Assembly: GCF_026625565.1 (NCBI RefSeq)
Contig: NZ_CP112998.1
Coordinates: 7,228,501-7,292,500 of the forward strand
DNA: 64,000 nt
Direction: 5' to 3'
Origin: Dyadobacter pollutisoli
GTDB lineage: Bacteria; Bacteroidota; Bacteroidia; Cytophagales; Spirosomataceae
Shown: positions 44,468 through 52,484 of the stretch, one piece after another
How positions within the stretch are numbered: the first letter of the stretch is position 1
Layout of the letters: each line of letters starts with the position of its first letter
Translations under genes and position numbers: made by a program
The notes under the pieces: model-generated
Told to the model about the DNA's origin: nothing
Database searches by the model: none
Seen by the model: the letters and a program-made list of their open reading frames with translations, nothing else

Positions 44468-44508
44468 TTTTGTGAGCGTTCGAAATAAACAATTTCGTTT
44501 ACCGAAAA

Positions 44509-44516
44509 CAAAGATA
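44509..44516 (-). promoter_or_regulatory. -7 promoter box for mntH
   Basis: The minus strand reads TATCTTTG, fitting TAnnTTTG, 41 bases before the mntH start. The expected -33 region falls at the edge of the palindrome at 44537-44553. Confidence 0.55.
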
Positions 44517-44536
44517 CAGAAATTCTTAAATATATT

Positions 44537-44553
44537 TTTAGGTTAGTCTAAAT
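44537..44553. promoter_or_regulatory. MntR/DtxR operator in the mntH-mntR intergenic region
   Basis: TTTAGGTTAGTCTAAAT holds the inverted repeat TTTAG-N6-CTAAA. It includes TTAGGTTAG-CTAA, the core of the classic DtxR consensus. It lies between the -7 boxes of the two divergent genes and could control both. Confidence 0.7.
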
Positions 44554-44578
44554 TTTTTATTTTATGATTTGTAAATCG

Positions 44579-44586
44579 TACTTTTG
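44579..44586 (+). promoter_or_regulatory. -7 promoter box for the DtxR/MntR gene
   Basis: TACTTTTG fits TAnnTTTG, 35 bases before the ATG at 44622. The palindrome at 44537-44553 lies upstream, near the expected -33 position. Confidence 0.5.
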
Positions 44587-44621
44587 TAATAATCAGATCA
44601 GGCAGCTAATGCCAACTTGCA

Positions 44622-45284
44622 ATGCAGAACTCCTTCACAGAAGAAAATTATCTAAAAATCATTCATTCGCTTTCCGGACGCGACGGTGGAGAAGTAAGTA
44701 CCAATGCGCTTGCTGAGAGCACAGCGACCCGCGCGGCATCCGTTACAGATATGTTACGTAAGCTGGCGGAAAAAGGATTAATCAATTACAAAAAATACCA
44801 GGGCGTAACGCTGACCGAGCTGGGTGAGAAAGTGGCGATCAAGGTGATCCGCAAACACAGGCTCTGGGAGGTGTTTCTGGTTGAAAAGCTGGGTTTCGGG
44901 TGGGATGAAGTACACGACATTGCCGAAGAGCTGGAACATATACCATCGGAAGTTCTCGTGGAAAAACTGGATGTTTTTCTCGGTCATCCCAAATTCGATC
45001 CGCACGGCGATCCCATCCCTGATGCAAAAGGAAACCTCACTGAACCAGATTATCGTATCCTGACGGATGCGCAGATCGGCGAAAAAGTGCTGATGATGGG
45101 CGTACTGGATCACGCTCCTTCATTTTTACAACATCTGGACCGTTCGGGAATTACATTGGGTGCAGTTTTGGAGGTCAAAGAAATTAATGAATATGATAAG
45201 TCCGCTTCTGTACAAATAAACGGCGGTCAAACGTTGTTTATCAGTCTCGAGGTATCTAAAAATTTATTGGTACAGCGCCGATGA
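44622..45284 (+). CDS. mntR: Metal-dependent regulator of the DtxR/MntR family
   Basis: A 220-residue repressor. A winged helix (about 5-70) precedes a dimerisation domain with metal ligands at positions identical to DtxR numbering: His79, Glu83, His98, Glu102, Glu105, His106. Glu in place of the DtxR Cys102 is the MntR pattern and favours Mn2+. The primary-site Met10 of DtxR is Asn9 here. An SH3-like FeoA domain fills the C-terminus (about 145-218). It is divergent from mntH. The LptF-like gene starts 13 bases after its stop, so it may share the transcript. Confidence 0.92.
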   Translation: MQNSFTEENYLKIIHSLSGRDGGEVSTNALAESTATRAASVTDMLRKLAEKGLINYKKYQGVTLTELGEKVAIKVIRKHRLWEVFLVEKLGFGWDEVHDIAEELEHIPSEVLVEKLDVFLGHPKFDPHGDPIPDAKGNLTEPDYRILTDAQIGEKVLMMGVLDHAPSFLQHLDRSGITLGAVLEVKEINEYDKSASVQINGGQTLFISLEVSKNLLVQRR

Positions 45285-45297
45285 GACCAACCCAGCC

Positions 45298-46380
45298 ATG
45301 AGATTTAAAATTCTGGATCGCTATCTGATCAAAAATTTCCTGATAACCTATGTTTTCGTGGCGTTCGTGATCGTACTGATCATTTGCATGATCGATTACA
45401 CGGAAAAAGTAGATGACTTTCTGGATAAAAAGGCGCCTCTCAATGAGATCCTCATTGACTATTACCTCAATCTCATTCCCTATTGGATCAATTACATCAG
45501 TCCGCTGATGGTATTTATTGCGACCGTATTTTTTACATCCCGCATTGCCGCCCGGACAGAAATTATTGCGATGCTCAGCAGCGGTATCAGTTTTGGACGC
45601 ATGTTGCTGCCTTATATGGTAGGCGCGGTGATCCTCGGTGCGGTTACATTTTTGCAGGTAGGATGGATTTTACCAAAAGCGAATAAGATCCGTAACAATT
45701 TCGAGAAGACCTACGTCAAGCAGGAATTCTATTTCAGCGGACATAATGTACACATTACCATCGCTCCCGACGTGTACGCTTATTTGGAAAGCTATAACAC
45801 CGGTACTAAAACCGGGAATAAGTTTACGATGGAAACCATCAAAGGCACGCAGCTTGTACAAAAATTTTATGCCGATAAAATCGTCTGGCAGCCCAAAAAA
45901 GGCAAATGGACATTGCAAAATTACCAGGTGAGAACATTGGATAGTTTAGGGGAAAAGCTAAGCAGCGGGATGGAGATCGATACGACGATCAATCTTTCCC
46001 CCAAGGATTTTGAAAGCGATTATAACCTGTTCGAGACTTTCACATTACCCGAGCTGAATGCCTATATCGATCTGCTGAAAAGCCGTGGAGCTGATGGTCT
46101 GGAAGTGTATCTCATTGAAAAATACATTCGTTTTACGCAGCCTTTCGCGATTTTGATCCTCACGGCCATTGGGGTGATTGTGTCCGCCCGTAAGAGCCGG
46201 AGAGGCGTAGGGTGGCAGATTGCGCTTGGCTTCATGCTTGCCTTTATATACATTCTCTTTTTTCTTTTGTCAAAAGGTGTGGCGGAAGCAGGTACGATCA
46301 ATACATTGTTCGCAGTATGGCTGCCCAACATTGTTTTTTCATTGATCGGAGTGGTTTTATACAAAACATTGCCCCGCTGA
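45298..46380 (+). CDS. LptF/LptG family permease
   Basis: A 360-residue inner-membrane protein of the YjgP/YjgQ family. These form the membrane part of the ABC transporter that moves lipopolysaccharide from the inner membrane to the LptA bridge. Three N-terminal TM helices (about 12-35, 60-80, 100-120) are followed by a periplasmic beta-jellyroll (about 130-275) and three C-terminal TM helices. Opening residues ILDRYLIKNFLITYVFV are typical. Whether it is LptF or LptG cannot be decided; the partner is not in this window. Confidence 0.92.
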   Translation: MRFKILDRYLIKNFLITYVFVAFVIVLIICMIDYTEKVDDFLDKKAPLNEILIDYYLNLIPYWINYISPLMVFIATVFFTSRIAARTEIIAMLSSGISFGRMLLPYMVGAVILGAVTFLQVGWILPKANKIRNNFEKTYVKQEFYFSGHNVHITIAPDVYAYLESYNTGTKTGNKFTMETIKGTQLVQKFYADKIVWQPKKGKWTLQNYQVRTLDSLGEKLSSGMEIDTTINLSPKDFESDYNLFETFTLPELNAYIDLLKSRGADGLEVYLIEKYIRFTQPFAILILTAIGVIVSARKSRRGVGWQIALGFMLAFIYILFFLLSKGVAEAGTINTLFAVWLPNIVFSLIGVVLYKTLPR

Positions 46381-46381
46381 T

Positions 46382-47305
46382 ATGTTTTCATCCACCAGCC
46401 TGCGGTCGTACTTACATTTGCATTTCCTGGTGATGATCTGGGGCTTTACGGCCATTGTAGGGCTAATGGTTACGATTTCTCCGGTCGCATTGGTGTTTTA
46501 TCGTACACTTTTCGCGGCGGCAGGACTGGGGTTTATTATTTTTTTCAAACAAAAAACATTTAAAACCGACAGCGCAGACCTCATCAGAATGCTTGCCGTG
46601 GGGTTTGTATTATCAGCTCACTGGATGCTTTTCTTTGCTTCGGCGCGGATATCCACCGCCTCCGTTTGCCTCGCAGGAATGGCAACCACCTCCCTCTGGA
46701 CCAGCCTGATCGAGCCATTGGTAAGCAAAAAGCCGGTTCGTCTGCTGGAAGTAGGGTTAGGGATTCTGGCTTTTGCAGGTTTATACGTAGTCTTCAAATT
46801 TGAATTCGACCACGCGCTGGGACTCGCGTTGGCATTGGCTTCCGCCTTGCTGGCAGCTGTATTTACGGTCGCAAACAGCAAACTTGTTCAGCGGATCAGT
46901 GCTTACACCATTACTTTTTACGAAATGATCGGCGCTACTGCCTTTTCGTTTGTGTTTCTGGGGATTTCGGAATGGCAGGGTTGGACGAGAGGCGAGCCTT
47001 ATATTCCCGCTGCCAAGGATTGGGTCTGGATATTGTTTCTCGCATTGATCTGTACAGTGTATGCCAGTACAATGGCTACACAGCTCATGAAGCAGTTTTC
47101 GGCCTATCTGATCAATCTCACTATCAATCTCGAACCGGTGTATGGTATCGCGCTTGCTTTTTTCTTTTTTGGTGAAAAAGAGCGGATGACGGAAGAATTT
47201 TATCTGGGTACCTTGCTCATTTTGCTTGCAGTGTTGCTTTATCCATTGCTGATGAGGACAACCTTTGGGAAACGTGACCGGAAAATAATTGAGATGAAGA
47301 AATAG
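46382..47305 (+). CDS. EamA family (DMT superfamily) transporter
   Basis: A 307-residue inner-membrane protein with ten TM helices arranged as two EamA repeats (about 10-145 and 155-295). Typical features are VALVFYRTLFAAAGLGFI, STASVCLAGMATTSLWTSLI and LINLTINLEPVYGIALAFF near the end of the second repeat. Such proteins export amino acids or metabolites; the substrate is not evident. Its ATG follows the LptF/G stop by one base, so it is in the mntR-lptFG transcript by position. Confidence 0.9.
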   Translation: MFSSTSLRSYLHLHFLVMIWGFTAIVGLMVTISPVALVFYRTLFAAAGLGFIIFFKQKTFKTDSADLIRMLAVGFVLSAHWMLFFASARISTASVCLAGMATTSLWTSLIEPLVSKKPVRLLEVGLGILAFAGLYVVFKFEFDHALGLALALASALLAAVFTVANSKLVQRISAYTITFYEMIGATAFSFVFLGISEWQGWTRGEPYIPAAKDWVWILFLALICTVYASTMATQLMKQFSAYLINLTINLEPVYGIALAFFFFGEKERMTEEFYLGTLLILLAVLLYPLLMRTTFGKRDRKIIEMKK

Positions 47306-47358
47306 ACCTTATTGAGCCGGGTCGGATAAGGAAAAGGAGCATATTAACTTATTACTGC

Positions 47359-47366
47359 TATTTTTG
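47359..47366 (+). promoter_or_regulatory. Possible -7 promoter box for the glycan cluster
   Basis: TATTTTTG fits TAnnTTTG, 22 bases before the first glycosyltransferase. No good -33 box is seen. It is the only promoter-like site in front of the five-gene cluster. Confidence 0.35.
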
Positions 47367-47388
47367 TCGCTCAATCAAAAGGATATAT

Positions 47389-48339
47389 ATGAATCCAGCC
47401 CGTTTACTTTTAGTAATACCATGCTACAATGAGGAAGCGATATTGTATCTGACCTATTCTAAATTAAACATCTACTTCAACGGCATCAAACAGCAAGGGC
47501 TTATCGCTCAGGATAGCAGAATATGTTTTGTGAATGACGGAAGCAGGGACCGGACCTGGAATATTATTGAAGATCTTTGCCGCCAGGACCCTAATGTGAT
47601 CGGGGTAGGCTTGTCCAGAAACTTCGGACATCAGAGCGCCATCATGGCCGGACTTGAAAAACACATGGATCATTTCGATTGCTTTATCACGATTGATGCT
47701 GACTTGCAGGATGATATCAATGCCATTACTGCCATGATCGAGAAACATCGGGACGGCGCAATGGTGGTGTATGGCGTGCGGGGCGACAGAAGTTCGGATA
47801 GTTGGTTTAAACGGTCTACCGCGGAAGGATTTTATATTTTAATGCAAAAAATGGGCGTTCCGGTTGTTTTCAACCACGCTGATTTCAGGCTGATGGACCG
47901 CCGGGTGTTGCAGGAACTGGGCAATTATAAAGAAATCAACCTTTTTCTGAGGGGCGTCGTGCCGCTGATTGGTTTCCAAAATGATAAGGTTTTTTACAAC
48001 AGATTGGAACGTGAGGCTGGTGAAACCAAATATCCATTGAGCAAAATGCTGCTCTTTGCCTGGAACGGAATTACCTCGTTTTCTACATTTCCAATGCGGC
48101 TGGTGCTTTACTTTGGCTTTTTTAACTTTTTGGTAGCCATGGCCATTGTCGTATACATTTTGTTCTCATACCTGGTAGGCTACACCGTCCCCGGCTGGAC
48201 ATCCACAATGCTGCCGATCACCTTTTTCAGCGGCTCCAATATGATGGCACTCGGCCTGATCGGGGAATACATTGGTAAAATTTATGAAGAAGTAAAAGGC
48301 CGCCCACGTTACATTATTGAAAAAACTGTCAATGAATAG
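47389..48339 (+). CDS. Family 2 glycosyltransferase, GtrB/DPM1-like, membrane anchored
   Basis: A 316-residue GT-A enzyme that likely moves a sugar from a nucleotide donor to undecaprenyl phosphate. The catalytic domain (about 1-225) has VIPCYNEEAIL, VNDGSRDRTW, FITIDADLQDDINAI and the RGVVPLIGF motif. Two C-terminal TM helices (about 235-260 and 270-295) anchor it. It overlaps the next gene by eight bases. In GtrB systems the lipid-linked sugar is then used by a polytopic GT-C partner, which is what the next gene looks like. Confidence 0.9.
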   Translation: MNPARLLLVIPCYNEEAILYLTYSKLNIYFNGIKQQGLIAQDSRICFVNDGSRDRTWNIIEDLCRQDPNVIGVGLSRNFGHQSAIMAGLEKHMDHFDCFITIDADLQDDINAITAMIEKHRDGAMVVYGVRGDRSSDSWFKRSTAEGFYILMQKMGVPVVFNHADFRLMDRRVLQELGNYKEINLFLRGVVPLIGFQNDKVFYNRLEREAGETKYPLSKMLLFAWNGITSFSTFPMRLVLYFGFFNFLVAMAIVVYILFSYLVGYTVPGWTSTMLPITFFSGSNMMALGLIGEYIGKIYEEVKGRPRYIIEKTVNE

Positions 48340-49765
48340 ATTTTATAGAAAATACAGGATCGTTGGTAACTGGATTAACATTATCCTGATGCTGACCGTG
48401 CTTGTACCATTGCTCGCACTTTCGTATTTCAATCACCCATCCCCCGCCGACGATTATTGTTACATTGATACCGTATTCAAGTTTGGTTGGCTCGAAGCCA
48501 TGAATTATTACTATTCCGGCTGGACAGGGCGCTATTTTGGTATTTTCCTCAACCATAGCAATCCGTTAATATTTCATTCCATCACAGGATTTAAAGTACT
48601 GCCGGCGATCTTGTTGCTGACGGTGCTGTTTTCATTGTACAGCCTGTTCCGGCACTTGACCCCCACATTGTCGAGGATGGCGCATATCGGTTTTGCCGGG
48701 GTCGTTTTCTTCTTGTATGCGTTGAAAATGGCAAGTATGGCTGAGGCATTTTACTGGATGGCATCATTTGTAACCTTCACCATTCCCAGTGTATTTATTC
48801 TGTTTTGGATCGTGCTGGTTTTGCGCTGGTACCGCCAGGATACGCAGTCTGCCAGAATTCTCATCGGGGGCTTGGCTGGTTTCATGATTTTTGCGGTGGT
48901 TGGCAGTGGTGAATCAACACTTTTGACGATTATGTTGCTGATCGGCGCATGGTGGGTTTACAGGTTGCTTTACCATCGGAAAGTCGATGGTTTCATGATT
49001 GCGATGCTCGCGGTCTCGCTGCTTTCGTGCTATTTCTATTTCAGCGCACCCGGGAACAGTGCCCGGATCGGTACTAATCCTCTGGGAGGCAACATTCCGT
49101 TTTCGGCCATTTCATCATTCAAAAAGCTTGCATTCCTGAGCTATGACTGGATTTTCAAGACGCCCCTGATTTTCTTCTCTGTGGCCTGGCTGGTGGTGCT
49201 ATCCCGGTTGTCCGAAGGCGCGAGAAATTACTTTTCGATCCCTGTCTGGTATGCAGTATTGCTGTTTATAGGAGTACTTGCCGCTCAACTTTTTCCTAAT
49301 TACTACGGAGTCGGCATCGATCCATCACCACGGATCATTAACTGCGTTTATTTCTTCTTCCTGATTGGCTGGTTTTATGTGGTCGGTGTGGTATTCCATT
49401 ATTTCCGAAAAGTGAAAACAGGGCAGTTACATTTCTCAATGGCGCGTTACGGAGCATTGTACGGCATATTGGTGATTTCCATTGCATTGTCTTTTTTCAA
49501 AAGCACCAATGTGCGAATGATGTACACCGATTTACTGAAAGGCCGTGCAGCCGCATTTGACAGGGAAATGTTTTCGCGTTATGAAACACTAAAAAATTCA
49601 AAAGAAGATGTCGTCTATCTGCCACCAATTATGGCAAAACCGCTGTCGATTTTTTACGATGACGATATCAAGACAAACAAAGACCATTGGTGGAATAAGT
49701 GCCTCGCGGGCTATTATGGCAAAAAGGCCATTTATATGAAAAATAGTGAAGGTGAACAGAAATAG
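48332..49765 (+). CDS. DUF6056 polytopic membrane protein, GT-C-like
   Basis: A 477-residue protein with about 11 TM helices. The first extracytoplasmic loop carries acidic residues (HPSPADDYCYIDTVFKFGW) followed by YYSGWTGRYFGIFL, a pattern like that of GT-C enzymes such as GtrII. DUF6056 has no proven function. The ATG at 48332 overlaps the previous gene by eight bases; an in-frame TTG five codons upstream is less likely. Role inferred: transfer of a lipid-linked sugar onto a surface glycan. Confidence 0.8.
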   Translation: MNRFYRKYRIVGNWINIILMLTVLVPLLALSYFNHPSPADDYCYIDTVFKFGWLEAMNYYYSGWTGRYFGIFLNHSNPLIFHSITGFKVLPAILLLTVLFSLYSLFRHLTPTLSRMAHIGFAGVVFFLYALKMASMAEAFYWMASFVTFTIPSVFILFWIVLVLRWYRQDTQSARILIGGLAGFMIFAVVGSGESTLLTIMLLIGAWWVYRLLYHRKVDGFMIAMLAVSLLSCYFYFSAPGNSARIGTNPLGGNIPFSAISSFKKLAFLSYDWIFKTPLIFFSVAWLVVLSRLSEGARNYFSIPVWYAVLLFIGVLAAQLFPNYYGVGIDPSPRIINCVYFFFLIGWFYVVGVVFHYFRKVKTGQLHFSMARYGALYGILVISIALSFFKSTNVRMMYTDLLKGRAAAFDREMFSRYETLKNSKEDVVYLPPIMAKPLSIFYDDDIKTNKDHWWNKCLAGYYGKKAIYMKNSEGEQK

Positions 49766-51461
49766 CAAGCTTCTTATTGTCGCCGGAATGACGGTACCTG
49801 TTCTACTCTGGGTATTTGTCATTTTATATTATTCCATCAATCTGCCCTGGTACGACGATTTCGATCCGTTCCCGGATTTTCTGCACAAATGGATCACCGA
49901 CGCATCGCTATCCGACCGGCTGAAACTACTATTTCAGCCTAATAATGAGCATCGAATGATCGTCGGAAAGCTGGTAACATTGATTTACTACTGGATTACC
50001 GGGCACCTTAATTTTACTTTCCTTCACATTGCGGGCGCGTGTTTTACATTAGGTACACTTGCGATTTTCTGGCAATCATTTAAAAAGAGCAAGCTCAGCT
50101 GGTGGTATTTTCTGCCGGTACCGTTTTTGCTTTTCCAATTACAATATCACCTGGTTTTCCTTTGGGCCATTTGCAGTTTGCAGCATCAGCCGGTGGTTTT
50201 CTTCGTGTGCCTGTCCATGTTTTTATTATCCAAAAACCGTTTTGGATGGGCAGTGCTGGCGGCGGTTTGCGCTACTTATGCGATGAGTAACGGAATATTT
50301 GTCTGGCCTGCGGGCGTGGTCGTATTGTTACTGAGCTTTCGTTACAAGCATCTGGCGGTATGGTGTGTGGCGGGGGCATTAGCTGTTGGCTTCTATTTTT
50401 ATGGGTTGTCGGCACAGGGTAACGAATCCAGTCTGGCGTTTTTTGCGAAGTATCCACATTTATCAGTATTGGGCTTTTTTGCTTTTCTGGGCGGTTTATT
50501 TGACTTTTTCCCGGAGAAAACCATCGTCGTACGCTCAGCATTGCCGGTAATGATGGGTTTTCTGGTGATGATATGGATTGTAATTTGGCTTCTTCGTCAA
50601 CTCACTCCCTGGCTGACTCAAACATTAGGCTGGCCACGTAATGCTTCCGGTATATCAGGTTCTAGTTTTGAAACCGACATTGAAACCAAAGCATTTCAAA
50701 AGTTTTTGTTGGGGATTCTGACATTTTTATTAGTCAATGCATTAATCATCGGTCTGCTGCGGCCCAGATTTGGCTTTTTTGTGATGATCGTCAGCAACTA
50801 TAAAATGTACCCAGCATTGTTCCTGACCATTGCCTACCTGACATTCATAGCTTCAACCAACCGGCAAAGTTTACAGAAACGGGCATTTCAACTCACTTGT
50901 GTCACCGGCATTGTTATCTGGTGCATTTCGATTTACAGTTATTTGCCGGTAATCTCCGAAAGGCATAAGTACTTAATGGTAAATGGCTACAATCAGGAGC
51001 ACAATGGATTTGGGCTGGGACATGTTCCCTATTCAAAAAGCGCCGGATATGTGGATGATTTGATGAAGGACATGGTGCGTTTGGGAGTTTATAAGTACCC
51101 TGCCGAAGTGTCCGCGCTGGTCGCCAAAACAGCTTCCGTGCAAGGGAATGCTCCTTTTCAGCAGGAAATAACCATTACTGACCGTGAAAAGGCGTTCTAT
51201 ATCGACGATTCGGTAAGTCCAATGTCGTTCAACCGGGCAAGTGGTCAATATGCATTTGTCAGAAATAATAAACAGCTTTACTTTTTCAAAATGGAGCCGC
51301 ACAAGTACTCCGGGCGGAATGTTTTGCGGCAGTATGACAAGGGTTCAGATGTTGAAATTCCATTCACTTCACTGCTACCGGGCACATACGATCTGGGAAT
51401 AATCCGCGTTCGGAATGGACAGACAACGGGAGGCATTCTTAGAAAAATCACAATACCTTAA
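49746..51461 (+). CDS. Large polytopic membrane protein, possible GT-C glycosyltransferase
   Basis: A 571-residue protein with about 11 TM helices in residues 1-400 and a soluble C-terminal domain of about 160 residues. It has acidic residues in the first outer loop (LPWYDDFDPFPDFLHKW), like the previous protein. The C-terminal part (about 420-571) is beta-rich. The start is a GTG at 49746 inside the previous gene (20-base overlap); a second GTG two codons on is equally good. No family name is certain. Confidence 0.75.
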   Translation: MKVNRNSKLLIVAGMTVPVLLWVFVILYYSINLPWYDDFDPFPDFLHKWITDASLSDRLKLLFQPNNEHRMIVGKLVTLIYYWITGHLNFTFLHIAGACFTLGTLAIFWQSFKKSKLSWWYFLPVPFLLFQLQYHLVFLWAICSLQHQPVVFFVCLSMFLLSKNRFGWAVLAAVCATYAMSNGIFVWPAGVVVLLLSFRYKHLAVWCVAGALAVGFYFYGLSAQGNESSLAFFAKYPHLSVLGFFAFLGGLFDFFPEKTIVVRSALPVMMGFLVMIWIVIWLLRQLTPWLTQTLGWPRNASGISGSSFETDIETKAFQKFLLGILTFLLVNALIIGLLRPRFGFFVMIVSNYKMYPALFLTIAYLTFIASTNRQSLQKRAFQLTCVTGIVIWCISIYSYLPVISERHKYLMVNGYNQEHNGFGLGHVPYSKSAGYVDDLMKDMVRLGVYKYPAEVSALVAKTASVQGNAPFQQEITITDREKAFYIDDSVSPMSFNRASGQYAFVRNNKQLYFFKMEPHKYSGRNVLRQYDKGSDVEIPFTSLLPGTYDLGIIRVRNGQTTGGILRKITIP

Positions 51462-51495
51462 ATAAATGAATATTTCGATAATGCACTGAAAGGTG

Positions 51496-51503
51496 TATTT
51501 TTG
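51496..51503 (+). promoter_or_regulatory. Possible internal promoter box in the glycan cluster
   Basis: TATTTTTG fits TAnnTTTG, 33 bases before the second GtrB-like gene and in the only sizeable gap (74 bases) in the cluster. Confidence 0.35.
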
Positions 51504-51535
51504 CCGCCATAGGTCCAATTGAAAACAGTATCATA

Positions 51536-52480
51536 TTGAAAACCCCTCAGATATCCATTGTTGCGCCGCTTTATAACGAGTCCGAGTCTTTTCCTCTGCT
51601 GGTGAAGCGTATCAATGCGTTGATGGATTCCAGTCCGCTGGCAATAGAAGTAGTGCTGATCGATGATGGTAGCAGGGATGATACTGCGCTCAAAATCAGG
51701 CAGCTGGCATTGACCGATGAACGGTACCACGGTGTGTTTTTATCCAGAAATCACGGCCACCAGCTGGCATTGACGGCTGGTATCTCTGCGGCAAGAGGTA
51801 CCGAGGCACTTTTTGTCATTGATGGAGACTTGCAGGATCCGCCAGAGCTGCTTCCTGAGTTTTACAAGCTGCTTAAGGACGGAAATGACGTGGTATATGC
51901 AGTCCGCAAAAAGCGCAAGGAAGGTTTTGTCAAGAAAACCGGTTACCATTTATTCTACCGGATCCTTCGTTCCATTTCCTATGTCGAGATTCCGCTGGAC
52001 AGTGGTGACTTCGCGCTGATCAGTCGCAGGGTTGTGAATGTGCTTAATAAAATGCCCGAAGAAAGCCGTTATCTGCGGGGAATGCGTTCCTGGATCGGAT
52101 TTAAGCAGATCGGCTTCGAGTATGAGCGAGATGCCCGGGCTGCCGGAGAATCCAAGTACTCATTCAAGCAGCTGTTTCAGCTGGCTTATAATGGTATTTT
52201 CAATTTCAGTGAATTTCCGGTAAAGTTCATGAGCCGGGTAGGAATTACCGCTATCCTGATCTCGCTCGTTTATTTCATGACTGTTGTGATCAAGAAAATG
52301 TTCTTCTCGCACGTCATTGAAGGTTTTACTTCCTTGCTTTTTGTGATCATATTATTCAGCGGAGTGCAGCTGCTCGCCCTCGGAATTATCGGGGAATACG
52401 TGCTGCGCATATTTTTCCAATCCAAAAACCGTCCATTATTTATCATCAAAGAGGAAATAGTCAACCGCGAGTACATTTGA
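51536..52480 (+). CDS. Family 2 glycosyltransferase, GtrB-like, second copy
   Basis: A 314-residue GT-A enzyme with VAPLYNESESFPLLVKRI, LIDDGSRDDTALKI, LFVIDGDLQDPPELLPEF and RYLRGMRSWIGFKQIG. Two C-terminal TM helices follow. Its start is a TTG at 51536 because no in-frame ATG stands before the conserved core. It is a paralogue of the first glycosyltransferase in the cluster, suggesting that two different lipid-linked sugars are made or that one works with each GT-C-like partner. The MBOAT gene follows by four bases. Confidence 0.9.
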   Translation: MKTPQISIVAPLYNESESFPLLVKRINALMDSSPLAIEVVLIDDGSRDDTALKIRQLALTDERYHGVFLSRNHGHQLALTAGISAARGTEALFVIDGDLQDPPELLPEFYKLLKDGNDVVYAVRKKRKEGFVKKTGYHLFYRILRSISYVEIPLDSGDFALISRRVVNVLNKMPEESRYLRGMRSWIGFKQIGFEYERDARAAGESKYSFKQLFQLAYNGIFNFSEFPVKFMSRVGITAILISLVYFMTVVIKKMFFSHVIEGFTSLLFVIILFSGVQLLALGIIGEYVLRIFFQSKNRPLFIIKEEIVNREYI

Positions 52481-52484
52481 TCTG

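Noticed and set aside
47281..47388. Search for a riboswitch or other structured RNA before the glycan cluster
   Set aside because: No conserved stem-loop pattern was seen; only a possible -7 box.
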